The notes below the pieces were generated by a model, which worked only from the letters and a program-made list of their open reading frames with translations, was not told the DNA's origin and did not search any database. Below are positions 7,479 to 15,790 of a stretch of 29,032 nt of DNA, piece by piece. The stretch's first letter is position 1. Each line of letters begins with the position of its first letter. The position numbers and the translations under genes are program-made. Origin of the DNA: Stenotrophomonas sp. UBA2124 (GTDB lineage Bacteria; Pseudomonadota; Gammaproteobacteria; Xanthomonadales; Xanthomonadaceae); assembly GCA_002329155.1 (NCBI GenBank), contig DCXY01000027.1:1-29032 (forward strand), written 5' to 3'.

Positions 7479-8735
7479 GTGACCAGTGTTTCCCCGGGTA
7501 GCTCGGCGCCTTCGCGGCCGCTGGAAGGACAGAAGCTGCTGCTGTGCGTGGGGGGCGGCATTGCCGCCTACAAGGCGCTGGAACTGGTGCGCCGGCTGCG
7601 CGATGCCGGGGCCACGGTGCAGGTGGCGATGACCGCCGGCGCACAGCAGTTCGTCACCCCGTTGAGCTTCCAGGCCCTGTCCGGCCACCCGACCCGCACC
7701 ACCCTGTGGGACAGCGCCGCCGAGCAGGCCATGGGCCATATCGAACTGGCGCGCTGGGCCGACCGTATCGTCATCGCCCCGGCCACCGCCGACCTGCTGG
7801 CGCGGCTGGCCCACGGCAATGCCGATGACCTGGTGACCACGCTGTGCCTGGCCACCACCGCGCCGCTGACCGTATGCCCGGCCATGAACCACCGCATGTG
7901 GCAGCACCCTGCCACCCAGGCCAACATCGCGCTGCTGCGCGAGCGCGGCGCGCAGGTGATAGGGCCGGAGGATGGCCCGCTGGCCGAGGGCGAGAGCGGC
8001 CCGGGCCGGCTGAGCGAGCCCCATGCGATCGTGGCCGCGCTGGCCGGCAACCTGGCGCCAGCCGCTGCCGCCGGTGCGCCCAGCCGCCTGAAGGGCCTGC
8101 GCGTGCTGATCAGCGCAGGCCCCACTTATGAAGACCTGGACCCGGTGCGCTACGTGGGCAACCGCTCCAGCGGCAAGATGGGCTACGCCCTGGCCGCCGC
8201 CGCCGCCCGCCAGGGCGCGCAGGTGGTGCTGGTCAGCGGCCCGGTACAGCTGGCCACGCCTGCCGGCGTGCAGCGCATTGATGTGCGCTCGGCCGCGCAG
8301 ATGCGCGATGCGGTGCTGTCCGCGCTGCCGGCGGACATCTACATAGGCGCCGCCGCCGTGGCCGACTACACCCCGCGCCAGGTGGCCCCGCAGAAACTGA
8401 AGAAGACCGCCGGCAGCCAGACCCTGACGCTTGAGCTGGTACGCACCGCCGACATCCTGGCCGAAGTGGCCGCGCAAGAGCAGGCGCTGAAGCTGGTGGT
8501 CGGCTTTGCCGCCGAAACTCACGACGTGGAGAAGTACGCCCGTGGCAAGCTGGCCGACAAGCACCTGGACCTGATCATCGCCAACCAGGTGGGTATTGCC
8601 GGCAATGGTTTTGAGAGTGACCAGAATGCCGCCATTGCCTACTGGAACGGCGGCGAGCGTGAATTCCCGGGCACCGCCAAGACCCAGCTGGCCGCGCAGC
8701 TGCTGGACCTGATTGCAGAACGACTGGAGGCATGA
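7479..8735 (+). CDS. coaBC: Bifunctional phosphopantothenoylcysteine decarboxylase / phosphopantothenate-cysteine ligase
   Basis: Two successive steps of coenzyme A synthesis. The N-terminal CoaC flavoprotein domain shows GGGIAAYKALELVR, the active-site His in MGHIELARWAD, and VCPAMNHRMW (Asn137 of PAMN). The C-terminal CoaB domain shows SAGPTYEDLDPVRYVGNRSSGKMG, AAVADYTP and KLADKHLDLIIANQV. The GTG at 7479 is chosen because TAGGAA lies eight or so bases upstream, giving 418 residues; a GTG at 7458 adds seven residues without a ribosome site. The stop overlaps the dut start by four bases (ATGA), indicating translational coupling. It is the first gene of a coaBC-dut-algC operon, the same order as dfp-dut-algC in Pseudomonas. 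Confidence 0.95.
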   Translation: MTSVSPGSSAPSRPLEGQKLLLCVGGGIAAYKALELVRRLRDAGATVQVAMTAGAQQFVTPLSFQALSGHPTRTTLWDSAAEQAMGHIELARWADRIVIAPATADLLARLAHGNADDLVTTLCLATTAPLTVCPAMNHRMWQHPATQANIALLRERGAQVIGPEDGPLAEGESGPGRLSEPHAIVAALAGNLAPAAAAGAPSRLKGLRVLISAGPTYEDLDPVRYVGNRSSGKMGYALAAAAARQGAQVVLVSGPVQLATPAGVQRIDVRSAAQMRDAVLSALPADIYIGAAAVADYTPRQVAPQKLKKTAGSQTLTLELVRTADILAEVAAQEQALKLVVGFAAETHDVEKYARGKLADKHLDLIIANQVGIAGNGFESDQNAAIAYWNGGEREFPGTAKTQLAAQLLDLIAERLEA

Positions 8736-9205
8736 GCATGGACAAGGCGTTGCAGCCACTGCAGGTGAAACTGCTGGACCCGCGCTTCGGTGATGCCTGG
8801 CCGCTGCCGGCCTATGCCACCGAGGCCAGCGCCGGCATGGACCTGCGCGCGGCCATTGAAACACCGCTGACGCTGGAGCCGGGCGATGCCGCACTGCTGC
8901 CCAGCGGCATCTCCATTCATATTGCCGACCCCGGCCTGTGCGCGGTGGTGCTGCCGCGCTCGGGGCTGGGCCACCGCCACGGCATCGTGCTGGGCAACGG
9001 CACCGGCCTGATCGACGCGGACTACCAGGGGCCGCTGCTGATCAGCGTGTGGAACCGTGGCCGCGAGGCCTTCACCATCGAGCCGGGCGACCGCATCGCG
9101 CAGCTCGTGGTGATGCCGATTGCACGCGTGAGCCTCCAAGTGGTGGATACTTTCGTGGACAGCACACGAGGAACGGGTGGATTCGGCCACACCGGGGTGC
9201 GCTGA
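8732..9205 (+). CDS. dut: Deoxyuridine 5'-triphosphate nucleotidohydrolase (dUTPase)
   Basis: Hydrolyses dUTP to dUMP and pyrophosphate, keeping uracil out of DNA and feeding dTMP synthesis. It has 157 residues, normal for the homotrimeric family. The conserved motifs are visible: AGMDLRA (motif 1), PRSGLGHRHGI (2), GLIDADYQGPL (3), RIAQLVV (4) and the glycine-rich C-terminal RGTGGFGHTG (5), which closes over the active site. The start ATG overlaps the coaBC stop by four bases. The next gene begins 14 bases after its stop. Confidence 0.96.
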   Translation: MSMDKALQPLQVKLLDPRFGDAWPLPAYATEASAGMDLRAAIETPLTLEPGDAALLPSGISIHIADPGLCAVVLPRSGLGHRHGIVLGNGTGLIDADYQGPLLISVWNRGREAFTIEPGDRIAQLVVMPIARVSLQVVDTFVDSTRGTGGFGHTGVR

Positions 9206-9219
9206 CAGGGGAAAACATA

Positions 9220-11565
9220 ATGAGTCATGGGAACGATGGGCGCCCGCGCATCGCGCTGGGCCGTTCAACACCACTGTTGGCGGTTGTGCTGCTGTTGCTG
9301 GCTGGCTGGTTCGGCTGGAGCGCGGTGCAGCAATGGATGCAGTCCGATACCAGCACGACGCTGGAACAGTCCCGTGACCAGGCGGTGGACGGCGTGCAAA
9401 AGGCGCTGGCCGCGCAGGTGGCCCAGTTCGGCAAGCAGCTGAAACTGGCGCCGGTAAAGGCCGCGCTGGCCAGCGGTGACGCCAGCGCCAGTGCCCTGGC
9501 CATACGCGACAAGTGGAACGGCGTGGAAGACACCACCGTGCTGGTGGCCTCGCTGGATGAGGCCTATGCCGACCCGGCCGCGTTCGGTTATGCCCGCCTG
9601 GCGCTGCTGGAGCAGGCACTGGCCGAAGGCAAGCCGGTGGCACGCGTGGTGCGTGACGCCAATGCGCCCCGGCTGGGGCTGGCCGCGCCGGTGACACTGG
9701 GTGACAGGCAGGCCGTGGCCTATGTGCGCCAGCCTATGACCCGCCTGACCACGGTGTTCGATGGCATCAACTCGCCATCCAAGGCCTACCTGGGCCTGCG
9801 CCAGGGCAGCTTCAACATCCTGTCCAAGGGCGATACCGGCCTGGGCAGCGGCGCCGACGCACTGGCGCGCCCGGTGGGCGACACCGGCCTGCGTGTGGTG
9901 GCCGAGCTGCCCGACAGCAGCGACGGCCCGATGGGGCTGGGTGCGGTGGCCTGCGCCATCGTGGCCCTGCTGCTGGGCGTGCTGGCGGTGCTGCTGCTGG
10001 TGGGGCGCAAGCGCCTCAAGCTGCCTGCAGCCCTGCGCCGTGGCGGCGAGGTGGCTGAAGAAAATGGCATCACCTTGAGCGAAGCACTGGCGCAGGAACC
10101 GCTGCCGGTGCCGGCCTCGGCGGCACGCAGCGCCAGCGACGCACCGGCGCAACCGGAGCCGGGCGCCGAAGCGGTGGTGCCGGGCATCTTCCGCGCCTAT
10201 GACATCCGTGGCGTGGTCGGCCCCGAACTCAATGCCAGCGTGGCCACCCTGATCGGCCAGGCCATCGGCAGCGAAATGCAGGCCCAGGGCCTGCGCGAGG
10301 TGGTGGTGGGCCGCGACGGCCGCCTGTCCGGCCCCGAGCTGAGCGATGCGTTGATCGAAGGCCTGCGCCGCGCTGGCTGCGATGTCACCGACATCGGCCT
10401 GGCACCGACGCCGGTGGTGTACTTCGCCAGCTACCACCTGCGCGCAGGCAGCTGCGTGGCGGTGACCGGCAGCCACAATCCGCCGGATTACAACGGCTTC
10501 AAGATCGTCATTGGTGGCGAAACGCTGTCCGGTGACGCCATCACCGGCCTGTACCAGCGCATCCAGGAAGGCCGCCTGCAGCGCGCCGATACGCCGGGCA
10601 CGCTGCAGCAGCGCGAGGTCACCAACGATTACGTGCAGCGCATCGCCGACGACGTGCAGCTGGACCGCCCGCTCAAGGTGGTGGCCGATGCCGGCAACGG
10701 CGTGGCCGGTGCCGTGGCGCCGCAGCTGCTGGAGGCCATCGGTGCCGATGTGATTCCGCTGTACTGCGATGTCGATGGCACGTTCCCCAACCACCACCCG
10801 GACCCGAGCGATCCGCACAACCTCGAAGACCTGGTGCAGACGGTCAAGCGTTTCGACGCCGACCTGGGCATCGCCTTCGACGGTGACGGCGACCGCCTTG
10901 GCGTGGTGACCAGGGAAGGCAAGGTGATCTTCGCCGACCGCCTGCTGATGCTGTTCGCCGCCGATGTGCTGATGCGCAATCCCGGCGCGATGGTGCTGTA
11001 TGACGTGAAGTGCACCGGCGCGCTGTCGGACTACATTCTGCGCAATGGCGGCAGCCCGATGATGTGGAAGACCGGGCATTCGCTGATGAAGGCCAAGATG
11101 CGCGAAACCGACGCGGAGCTGGCCGGCGAGATGAGTGGCCACTTCTTCTTCAAGGAGCGTTGGTACGGTTTCGACGACGGCCTGTACTCGGCCGCGCGCC
11201 TGCTGGAGATTCTGGCCCAGCGCGAGGAGGAGCCGTCCGAGGTGCTGGCCGAGCTGCCTGATGCGCTGTCCACGCCGGAGCTGAAGGTGGCCGTGGCCGA
11301 AGGCACGCAGCATGCGCTGGTGGCGCTGTTCGCCACCGCCGCGCAGGCGGAGGAGTCGCCGTTTGCCGAAGCGCGCCTGTCCACCATCGACGGCCTGCGT
11401 GCCGACTTCAGGGATGGCTGGGGCCTGGTGCGTGCATCCAACACCACACCGGTGCTGGTGCTGCGTTTTGAAGGCAACGATGAAGCGGCGCTGGAGCGGA
11501 TCAAGGCGGTGTTCCGTGACCAGCTGCGGCAGGTGCTGCCGGCAGGGACCGAGCTGGGTTTCTGA
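9220..11565 (+). CDS. algC: Phosphomannomutase/phosphoglucomutase with N-terminal membrane module (AlgC-like)
   Basis: Interconverts mannose-6-P/mannose-1-P and glucose-6-P/glucose-1-P for LPS, exopolysaccharide and related glycans. The protein has 781 residues, about 320 more than a plain AlgC/XanA enzyme. The extra N-terminus has a transmembrane helix (about 17-36, LLAVVLLLLAGWFGW), a ~200-residue presumed periplasmic segment and a second helix (about 238-262), then a Pro/Ala linker. The catalytic part starts near 319 with FRAYDIRG (324 on). It has phosphoserine Ser418 in TGSHNPPDYNGFK, metal-binding DGDGD (Asp554, 556, 558), sugar-binding GEMSGH (636-641) and phosphate-binding RASNTTP (738 on). 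The start is ATG 9220 with AGGGGAAA upstream. It is last in the coaBC-dut operon. Symbol given by locus and family; xanA/spgM-type naming is also possible. Confidence 0.9.
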   Translation: MSHGNDGRPRIALGRSTPLLAVVLLLLAGWFGWSAVQQWMQSDTSTTLEQSRDQAVDGVQKALAAQVAQFGKQLKLAPVKAALASGDASASALAIRDKWNGVEDTTVLVASLDEAYADPAAFGYARLALLEQALAEGKPVARVVRDANAPRLGLAAPVTLGDRQAVAYVRQPMTRLTTVFDGINSPSKAYLGLRQGSFNILSKGDTGLGSGADALARPVGDTGLRVVAELPDSSDGPMGLGAVACAIVALLLGVLAVLLLVGRKRLKLPAALRRGGEVAEENGITLSEALAQEPLPVPASAARSASDAPAQPEPGAEAVVPGIFRAYDIRGVVGPELNASVATLIGQAIGSEMQAQGLREVVVGRDGRLSGPELSDALIEGLRRAGCDVTDIGLAPTPVVYFASYHLRAGSCVAVTGSHNPPDYNGFKIVIGGETLSGDAITGLYQRIQEGRLQRADTPGTLQQREVTNDYVQRIADDVQLDRPLKVVADAGNGVAGAVAPQLLEAIGADVIPLYCDVDGTFPNHHPDPSDPHNLEDLVQTVKRFDADLGIAFDGDGDRLGVVTREGKVIFADRLLMLFAADVLMRNPGAMVLYDVKCTGALSDYILRNGGSPMMWKTGHSLMKAKMRETDAELAGEMSGHFFFKERWYGFDDGLYSAARLLEILAQREEEPSEVLAELPDALSTPELKVAVAEGTQHALVALFATAAQAEESPFAEARLSTIDGLRADFRDGWGLVRASNTTPVLVLRFEGNDEAALERIKAVFRDQLRQVLPAGTELGF

Positions 11566-11591
11566 GTGGCGCCAGTGCGTGATTGATCAGA

Positions 11592-11625
11592 CCTGCCCGC
11601 GCGCTGCGTGGGCGGGTTTTTGTTT
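11592..11625 (+). terminator. Intrinsic terminator of the coaBC-dut-algC operon
   Basis: A 10-bp GC-rich stem (11592-11601 with 11607-11616, two G-T pairs), 5-base loop CGCTG, then TTTTTGTTTG. It begins 26 bases after the algC stop. A textbook Rho-independent terminator on the plus strand. Confidence 0.9.
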
Positions 11626-11642
11626 GTTCTGAAGAAAAAGGC

Positions 11643-11767
11643 ACCCCTCCCCGGCCCTCCCCTTTGCTGCGCAAAAGGGAGGGGAAAAGGCGCTGTCCCT
11701 ATGGCCTGAACGCTCGCATGATCACCCCCTCCCTTTGCCACAGGCAAGGGGAGGGCTGGGGAGGGGT
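11643..11767. repeat. ~125-bp intergenic element with 21-bp inverted arms (copy 2)
   Basis: Left arm 11643-11663 and right arm 11747-11767 are inverted copies matching at 20 of 21 positions. They are the same arms as in the element at 3704-3829, but swapped, so this copy is in opposite orientation. Inner partner runs allow a hairpin at each end. It lies between the algC terminator and the kdpE stop (convergent genes) and may serve as a 3' structure for kdpE. Confidence 0.75.
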
Positions 11768-11784
11768 ACGCTCCTACGAAGTTC

Positions 11785-12492
11785 TCAAGCCACCCCAAAG
11801 CGCAGGCCTACTCCCGGCTCGGTGAACAGATAGCGCGATTCCAGCGCCGAATCGCCCAGCTTGTGGCGCAGGCGGCCCACCAGGATGCGCAGGTAATGGG
11901 TGTCGTGCCGATGCGTCGGCCCCCATATTTCCTGCAGTATCTGCGGCTGGGTCACCACGCGCCCGGCATTGCGCAGCAGCAGCGCCAGCAACGCGTATTC
12001 CTTGCGGGTGAGCGCCACCGCTTCGCCATCTACGCGCACGTCGCGGCGGGCCAGGTCGATATGCAGGTGGCCATCCTCGAACACCGGCACCTGGCCCTCG
12101 CTGTCGATGCTGCGGCTGCGTAGCAGGGCGCGCACGCGCGCCATCAGCTCCTGCGTGCCAAAGGGCTTGGTCACGTAGTCGTTGGCGCCGTTGTCCAACG
12201 CACGCACTTTTTCCGCCTCGCTGGCACGCACGCTGAGCATGATCACCGGTACCTGGCTCCACTGGCGCAGTTCGGCCAGCACGTCGTGGCCCTCCATGTC
12301 TGGCAGGCCGATATCCAGCACCACCAGGTCCGCGCCTTCGTTAGTCAGGCGCAGCAGGCCTTCGCCACCACTGGCCGCCTGGCTCACCGCATAGCCTTGC
12401 GCGCGCAGGGAAATATCCAGGAAGCGGCGTATCTGAACTTCATCGTCGATCACCAGCACTCGGGCCGGTGGTATGGCGGGCGTATCAGCCAT
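11785..12492 (-). CDS. kdpE: KdpE response regulator of the potassium two-component system
   Basis: OmpR/PhoB-type transcription factor that activates kdpFABC when phosphorylated by KdpD. It has 235 residues from ATG 12492 (MADTP). The receiver domain has the acidic pair in VIDDE, the phospho-acceptor Asp60 in VVLDIGLPD, the conserved Ser in VIMLSVRA and Lys in VTKPFG. The C-terminal winged-helix domain ends with THYLRILVGRLRHKLG and a short tail. The ATG overlaps the kdpD stop by eight bases. A GTG at 12501 (adding MTI) has GGAG five bases upstream and is a real alternative. Last gene of the kdpFABCDE cluster. Confidence 0.95.
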   Translation of the reverse strand: MADTPAIPPARVLVIDDEVQIRRFLDISLRAQGYAVSQAASGGEGLLRLTNEGADLVVLDIGLPDMEGHDVLAELRQWSQVPVIMLSVRASEAEKVRALDNGANDYVTKPFGTQELMARVRALLRSRSIDSEGQVPVFEDGHLHIDLARRDVRVDGEAVALTRKEYALLALLLRNAGRVVTQPQILQEIWGPTHRHDTHYLRILVGRLRHKLGDSALESRYLFTEPGVGLRFGVA

Positions 12493-15145
12493 GATCGTCA
12501 CAAAGCTCCGGTTGGGGCTGCAACAGCGGCAGGGTCATCCGCACCATCGTACCGCGCCCGTCGCGCCCTGGCAGGGCTTCCACCGCGCCCCCGTGGGCGC
12601 CGATCATGCCCTGGCAGATGGTCAGCCCCAAACCGGTGCCCTGGCGGCCACGGTCGCCACGCTCCACGCTGTAGAACATGTCGAAGATGCGCGCGCGCTC
12701 GGCATCGGGAATACCGGGGCCTTCGTCGATCACATCAATGCGCAGCTCGCTCTCACTCTGGCGTGCGCGTACCTCCACCGGCACATCGGCGGGGGAGAAC
12801 TTGGCCGCGTTTTCCATCACGTTGAAAACGGCCTGTTCGATCAGTGCCGGATGCACCCAGATCGGCGGCATGCCGGCGGGAATGTCCAGCTTCAGCTTCA
12901 CCTGCGGCTGGTAGCGCTGCAGGCGCCGCGCGGCCGAGCCGATCAGTTCATCCGCGCCTATCCAGTCGCGGCTGAGCTTGAGGCCATCGTGGCCCAGGCG
13001 GGTCATGTCCAGCAGGTTCTGGATGTAACGGTCCAGCCGCTCGCCTTCAACCACGATGGTGTCCAGCAGCGCACGGCGGTCGGTTTCATCCATCGCCGCG
13101 GCATAGCTGGAAAGGCTGTCGGCGGCGCCGATCATCACCGCCAGCGGCGAGCGCAGGTCGTGCGATACCGAGGACAGCAGCGCCGAGCGCAGGCGTTCGG
13201 TTTCGTTGTGCAGGTGGGCGGTTTCCAGCTCGGTCACCAGCTGCGTGCGCAGCGCGGCCTGGGCGATGTCATCGGCCATGGCTTCGGCAAGCTGGCGCTG
13301 CTCCGGCGCCAGCCGGGTGTGCTCGCGGCCAAGGCGCATGCCGGCCACGCCGATGGCATGGCCTTCACCATCCAGCAGCGGCAGGAACCACCACTCGGCA
13401 CCGGCCAGCGTGTCGGTGAAGCGCCCCGCCGGCTGGCCGTGGCGCAGGGCCCAGTCGGCGGCGGCCAGGTCGGTGTCGCCGGGGGCGGCGCTGCCGCTGG
13501 TGCTGGTGTCCTGGGCAATGCGCACCCATGCGGCCGCATCCAGCGCCTGCTCTAGCGCAGCGCGCCCGGCGTGCGCCACCTGTGCGTTGTCGGCGGCGCC
13601 CGCAAGCTGGCGGCCCAACGCCTGGCGCACATTGGCATGGCGGTTGGCCGCACGCAGCGCCACCACCTGCATGCGCAGGCGCGAGGCCAGACGCCCGGCC
13701 ACCAGCGCGGCGGCAAGGAACAGGAAGACGGTGATCACGCCCTGTCGCGCGGTGATGGCGAAGGTGAAGCGCGGGGCGATGAAGAAGAAGTTGTAGGCGA
13801 GAAAACACAGCGTGGCCGCCAGCACCGCCGCACTCATGCGGGTGCGCGCGGCCACCACCACCACTGCCACGATGAACACCATGGCCAGATCGCTCAGGCC
13901 CAGCCAGCGTTCGCTCAGCCACGCCACCACGCAGGCGATCGCAGCGGCCACCACCGCCAGCGCGGCGTCCTGCCCCCAGCTTTCCGGCGACAGCGACAGG
14001 CCGACGCGGCGCGCGCGTGCGCGTGCCTGCGGTGTGCTGATGATGGTGATTTCGTAGTGCGCGCCGCGCTGGATCAGCTGCTGCGTGAGGGTCTGGTTGA
14101 ACAGCCGGGCAATCGGCCGTTCGCGGGTGCGGCCCAGCACGATCGAGGACACCGCGTTGTGCGCGGCGTAGTCCAGCAGCGCATCGGCAATGCCGGGGCC
14201 GTGCAGCAGTTCGGCTTCGCCACCGAGCCGCCGCGCCAGCGCGAAGGCGTTGTCGATCTCGCGCCGCGTGGCCTCGTCGTGGCGGCGGTGCTGCACGGTC
14301 ACCACGGTCCACGGCGCATCGCGGCGCTCGGCAATGCGCCGCGCAACGCGCACCAGGTATTCGCTGTGGTCGCTGCCGTCGATGGCCACCAGCACGCGCC
14401 GGCGCAGCGGCAGGTTGCCCTCGCCGCGCGCGGCACGGGTTTCGCGCAGGCTGCTGTCCACGCGGTCGGCGGCCTCCTGCATGGCCAGCTCCCGCAGGGC
14501 CGTGAGGTTGGCCGGTGAGAAGAACGCCTGCAGCGCCTGCGAGGCCTGCTCGGGCACGTAGACCTTGCCCTGCTGCAGGCGTTCGATCAGCTCGCGCGGT
14601 GGCAGATCCACCAGCACGATGTCGTGCAGGCGGTCGAACACCACGTCGGGCACCGTCTCGCTGACACGCACGCCGGTGATGCGCATCACCACATCGTTGA
14701 GGCTTTCCAGGTGCTGGATGTTGATGGTGGTCCAGACATCGATGCCGGCGTCGAGCAGCTCCATCACATCCTGCCAGCGGCGCTCGTGGCGGCTGCCGGG
14801 GGCATTGCGGTGGGCCAGCTCATCCACCAGCACCAGCGTGGGGTGGCGGGCCAGCACCGCATCCAGGTCCATTTCCTGCAGCGTGTGGCCGCGGTACTCG
14901 ACCGGCCGCAGCGCAATGGCCGGCAGGCCATCGAGCAGGGCGGCGGTGTCGTCACGGCCGTGGGTTTCGACCACGGCCGCCACCACGTCCACACCGCGCC
15001 GCAGTTGTTCCTGGGCGCGGGTGAGCATGCGGAAGGTCTTGCCGACGCCGGGAGCGGCGCCGAGGAAGACCGTCAGCTTGCCGCCGGCGTCACGCTGCAG
15101 TCCTTCGACCAGGGCATCGGCTTGGCGGCTGCGGGTATCGTTCAT
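12485..15145 (-). CDS. kdpD: KdpD osmosensitive potassium-channel sensor histidine kinase
   Basis: Membrane kinase/phosphatase controlling KdpE in response to low K+ or osmotic stress; 886 residues, normal for full-length KdpD. Domains in order: the N-terminal KdpD domain with Walker A GAAPGVGKT (29-37) and Walker B-like LVLVDELAHRN; a universal-stress-protein-like domain (about 248-370, RVLVAIDGSDHSEYLVR); four transmembrane helices (about 395-490); a GAF-like region; HisKA with phospho-acceptor His662 in SVSHDLRSPL; and an ATPase domain with NVMENAAKFSP, DEGPGIP and GTGLGLTIC. All catalytic motifs are intact. It starts 36 bases after the kdpC stop, with a small hairpin in the gap, and overlaps kdpE by eight bases. 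Confidence 0.96.
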   Translation of the reverse strand: MNDTRSRQADALVEGLQRDAGGKLTVFLGAAPGVGKTFRMLTRAQEQLRRGVDVVAAVVETHGRDDTAALLDGLPAIALRPVEYRGHTLQEMDLDAVLARHPTLVLVDELAHRNAPGSRHERRWQDVMELLDAGIDVWTTINIQHLESLNDVVMRITGVRVSETVPDVVFDRLHDIVLVDLPPRELIERLQQGKVYVPEQASQALQAFFSPANLTALRELAMQEAADRVDSSLRETRAARGEGNLPLRRRVLVAIDGSDHSEYLVRVARRIAERRDAPWTVVTVQHRRHDEATRREIDNAFALARRLGGEAELLHGPGIADALLDYAAHNAVSSIVLGRTRERPIARLFNQTLTQQLIQRGAHYEITIISTPQARARARRVGLSLSPESWGQDAALAVVAAAIACVVAWLSERWLGLSDLAMVFIVAVVVVAARTRMSAAVLAATLCFLAYNFFFIAPRFTFAITARQGVITVFLFLAAALVAGRLASRLRMQVVALRAANRHANVRQALGRQLAGAADNAQVAHAGRAALEQALDAAAWVRIAQDTSTSGSAAPGDTDLAAADWALRHGQPAGRFTDTLAGAEWWFLPLLDGEGHAIGVAGMRLGREHTRLAPEQRQLAEAMADDIAQAALRTQLVTELETAHLHNETERLRSALLSSVSHDLRSPLAVMIGAADSLSSYAAAMDETDRRALLDTIVVEGERLDRYIQNLLDMTRLGHDGLKLSRDWIGADELIGSAARRLQRYQPQVKLKLDIPAGMPPIWVHPALIEQAVFNVMENAAKFSPADVPVEVRARQSESELRIDVIDEGPGIPDAERARIFDMFYSVERGDRGRQGTGLGLTICQGMIGAHGGAVEALPGRDGRGTMVRMTLPLLQPQPELCDDHG

Positions 15146-15156
15146 GCCGCTGATTG

Positions 15157-15174
15157 TGCGCTGTTGCCAGCGCA
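15157..15174 (-). other. GNRA-tetraloop hairpin between kdpC and kdpD
   Basis: On the minus strand a perfect 7-bp stem TGCGCTG / CAGCGCA is closed by a GCAA loop, a GNRA tetraloop. It fills most of the 36-base gap between kdpC and kdpD, just before the kdpD start, which lacks a strong Shine-Dalgarno. It could tune kdpDE translation or mark an mRNA processing point between pump and regulator genes. Confidence 0.5.
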
Positions 15175-15181
15175 GCGTGCA

Positions 15182-15790
15182 TCACGGCGCATGCGCGGCC
15201 GCGTCCAGCGAACGGTTCAAGGCGATGACGTTGATGCGCGGTGCGCCCAGCACGCCCAGCTGTCGCGGTTTCAGCTGCGCGTTCACCAGTGCCTGCACCT
15301 GTTCCGTGGTCATGCCGCGCGCCTTGGCCACGCGCGGTATCTGCAGCTGCACGGCGGCCGGGGACAGCTCGGGGTCCAGGTTGCTGCCGGACTGGGTGAC
15401 CAGATCGCTCGGCACCCTTGCCGGATCAACGCCCTCGCGCGCGGCCACCGCAGCGGTGACATCGGCCACGCGCTTGATCAGCTTCGGATTGCTGCGCGCC
15501 ATGTTGCTGCCAGAACTGGTCATCGGATCGTAGCCGGCACCGGAGGGGCGGGTCTGGAAGTAGCCATCACCCGTGAACGGCTGCGCCACCAGCAACGAGC
15601 CACGCACGCTGCCATCGGCATCACGGATAAGGCTTCCGTTGGCCTGTGCGGGGAACAGCGCCCCGGCAATGCCGGTGGCGATCAGTGCATAGACCAGGCC
15701 CGCGCCCAGCAGCCCGAACAGTGACAGGCCGATGGCCGGGCGCCACAGCGGGTTGTGCGTGCGCTGGGCGGAAGTATTGGAAGTGTTCAT
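15182..15790 (-). CDS. kdpC: Potassium-transporting ATPase KdpC subunit
   Basis: Small single-span subunit of the KdpFABC K+ pump, involved in assembly and ATP affinity. It has 202 residues. One transmembrane helix (about 17-45, WRPAIGLSLFGLLGAGLVYALIA) follows a short cytoplasmic N-terminus, then a periplasmic domain with QPFTGDGYFQTRPS, the SGSNLDPELSPAA segment and a conserved C-terminal helix (VNVIALN-like, seen as INVIALNRSLD). The start overlaps the kdpB stop by four bases (ATGA), so translation is coupled. Confidence 0.96.
   Translation of the reverse strand: MNTSNTSAQRTHNPLWRPAIGLSLFGLLGAGLVYALIATGIAGALFPAQANGSLIRDADGSVRGSLLVAQPFTGDGYFQTRPSGAGYDPMTSSGSNMARSNPKLIKRVADVTAAVAAREGVDPARVPSDLVTQSGSNLDPELSPAAVQLQIPRVAKARGMTTEQVQALVNAQLKPRQLGVLGAPRINVIALNRSLDAAAHAP

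Noticed and set aside
9265..11313. A 682-codon open frame opposite the algC-like gene
   Set aside because: Same antisense artefact; composition is His/Gln/Ala-rich and without domains.
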